Shown one piece after another: positions 5,266-6,032 of a DNA stretch of 6,032 nt (positions within the stretch are counted from its first letter, which is position 1; every line of letters begins with the position of its first letter). The translations under genes were made by a program, and so were the position numbers. The stretch comes from Candidatus Adiutrix sp. (GTDB lineage: Bacteria; Desulfobacterota; Desulfarculia; Adiutricales; Adiutricaceae), in NCBI GenBank assembly GCA_031273445.1, contig JAISRV010000267.1, positions 1 through 6,032 of the forward strand, given 5' to 3'. The notes under the pieces are model-generated. The model was not told the origin of the DNA. It did not search any database and saw nothing but the letters and a program-made list of their open reading frames with translations.

Positions 5266-6032
5266 TGGTCCTCGCTTGATGTTGATCCGCCGGGTTTATC
5301 GGGGCTGTTATGGGCGGCGTAGTAAAGCGCCGTCTGAGCCCGCACCCGCCGGCCCGCGGGGGAGGGGACGTAGGCGTTGGCGCCCAGTTCGCTCAGGTCC
5401 CGCGCTTTGACGTTGTCCGACCACTGGAGGTCAAAAAAGTCCCGCAGGGTTTTTCGGATGTTTTCAGACAAAATCGGCGCGGCCGCCTCCAGGCGCTTAT
5501 CGAGGTTGCGCGTCATCCAGTCGGCGCTGGAAATGAAAATCTTTTCCCGGCCGCCGCCGCAAAAAATGAAAAGGCGGGCATGTTCAAGGAACTGATCGAC
5601 TATGCTTATGGCCCGGATATTCGGGCTCAGTTCCGGATGGCCCGGAATCAGGCAGCAGGCGCCGCGCACTATCAGGCGCACTTCCACCCCGGCGCGCCCG
5701 GCTTTATAAAGAAGCTCAATCATCTTCTGGTCGGTCAGGGTATTGCATTTCGCGTGAATATAGGCCGGCTCCCCCCGTTTCGCGCCGGCTATTTCGTCTT
5801 CGATCAGTTTTTCGAAGCCTTGGCGCATGAAATACGGCGCGGCCAGAAGCTGTTTGGCCTCGAAGCGCCGGTGGGCGCTGATCAGAAAGTCGAAAATGCC
5901 CCGCACGTCGGAAACGAAGTCCGGCCGGGCGGTGAAAAACCCGAAGTCGCTGTAGAGCCTGGCCGTGTCTTCATTGAGATTGCCCGTGCCCACATAGACG
6001 TAGCCGCGCCGGCGGGTTCGCCCGCGCCGGCC
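5262..6032 (-). CDS. ppk: Polyphosphate kinase 1, C-terminal part (partial)
   Basis: Ppk1 reversibly polymerises the gamma-phosphate of ATP into polyphosphate (EC 2.7.4.1). The frame is open to the window edge, so the 256 visible residues plus stop are the 3' third of the gene; the GTG at 5993-5991 is an internal Val codon. Visible family motifs are VGTGNLNEDTARLYSDFGFFT, then LTDQKMIELLYKAGRAGVEVRLIVRG with the conserved Arg, PNIRAISIVDQFLEHARLFIF with the conserved His (equivalent of E. coli His592), SSADWMTRNLDKR and the C-terminal VPSPAGRRVRAQTALY. The phosphorylated active-site His lies off the window. Where E. coli has RYAHIGTGN with His454, this protein has GYVYVGTGN, a Tyr in place of that His. 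An Arg-rich run precedes it. It overlaps ppx by four bases, the same gene order as E. coli ppk-ppx. Confidence 0.95.
   Translation of the reverse strand, partial: GRRGRTRRRGYVYVGTGNLNEDTARLYSDFGFFTARPDFVSDVRGIFDFLISAHRRFEAKQLLAAPYFMRQGFEKLIEDEIAGAKRGEPAYIHAKCNTLTDQKMIELLYKAGRAGVEVRLIVRGACCLIPGHPELSPNIRAISIVDQFLEHARLFIFCGGGREKIFISSADWMTRNLDKRLEAAAPILSENIRKTLRDFFDLQWSDNVKARDLSELGANAYVPSPAGRRVRAQTALYYAAHNSPDKPGGSTSSEDQ

Noticed and set aside
6003..6032. GC-rich near-palindrome with a TTCG centre at the right edge
   Set aside because: It lies within the ppk coding frame and pairs only partly; it is best explained by Arg/Gly codons.

Overview
The window is a high-GC bacterial chromosome segment holding ordinary metabolic genes. 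The proteins are of proteobacterial type: LeuC, LeuD and GdhA read almost motif for motif like the E. coli enzymes, and ppk-ppx has the E. coli order. With the GC-rich codon use and an Rpn/PD-(D/E)XK transposase-like gene, this fits a proteobacterium or desulfobacterium-like ('delta') lineage. That placement is an inference from family resemblance and is not precise.

Layout from left to right. (1) Bases 2-247: the C-terminal end of an Rpn-family recombination-promoting nuclease/putative transposase, cut by the window edge. (2) Bases 248-666: a gap of about 420 bases without a convincing gene. It holds a small hairpin, an Ala-rich open stretch that may be a gene remnant, a degenerate array of ~12-bp repeats, a very good sigma70-type promoter (TTGACA-18-TAAAAT), a palindrome at the predicted transcription start, and an intrinsic-terminator hairpin just before leuC. 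A promoter followed by a terminator and then the gene is the layout of an attenuated leader. (3) Bases 667-4231, + strand: leuC, leuD and gdhA, probably one transcript. LeuCD is isopropylmalate isomerase. GdhA makes glutamate, the amino donor for the last transamination of leucine synthesis. (4) Bases 4297-4328: a terminator that works in both directions between convergent gene groups. (5) Bases 6032-4348, - strand: the end of polyphosphate kinase (ppk) overlapping a short-form Ppx/GppA exopolyphosphatase by ATGA. One enzyme makes polyphosphate and the other degrades it.

The most unusual feature is in the spacers of the leuC-leuD-gdhA group. The leuC-leuD gap holds three 41-bp tandem repeats plus the start of a fourth. 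The first copy runs into leuC and supplies its last five codons and stop. A diverged relative of the same element (20 of 22 bases identical) lies in the leuD-gdhA gap, where it is the left arm of a 16-bp-stem hairpin without a U-run. I do not recognise this element; it could be a mobile-type intercistronic repeat or a regulatory RNA/operator element. I see no CRISPR array, defence system, tRNA, rRNA or complete insertion sequence.
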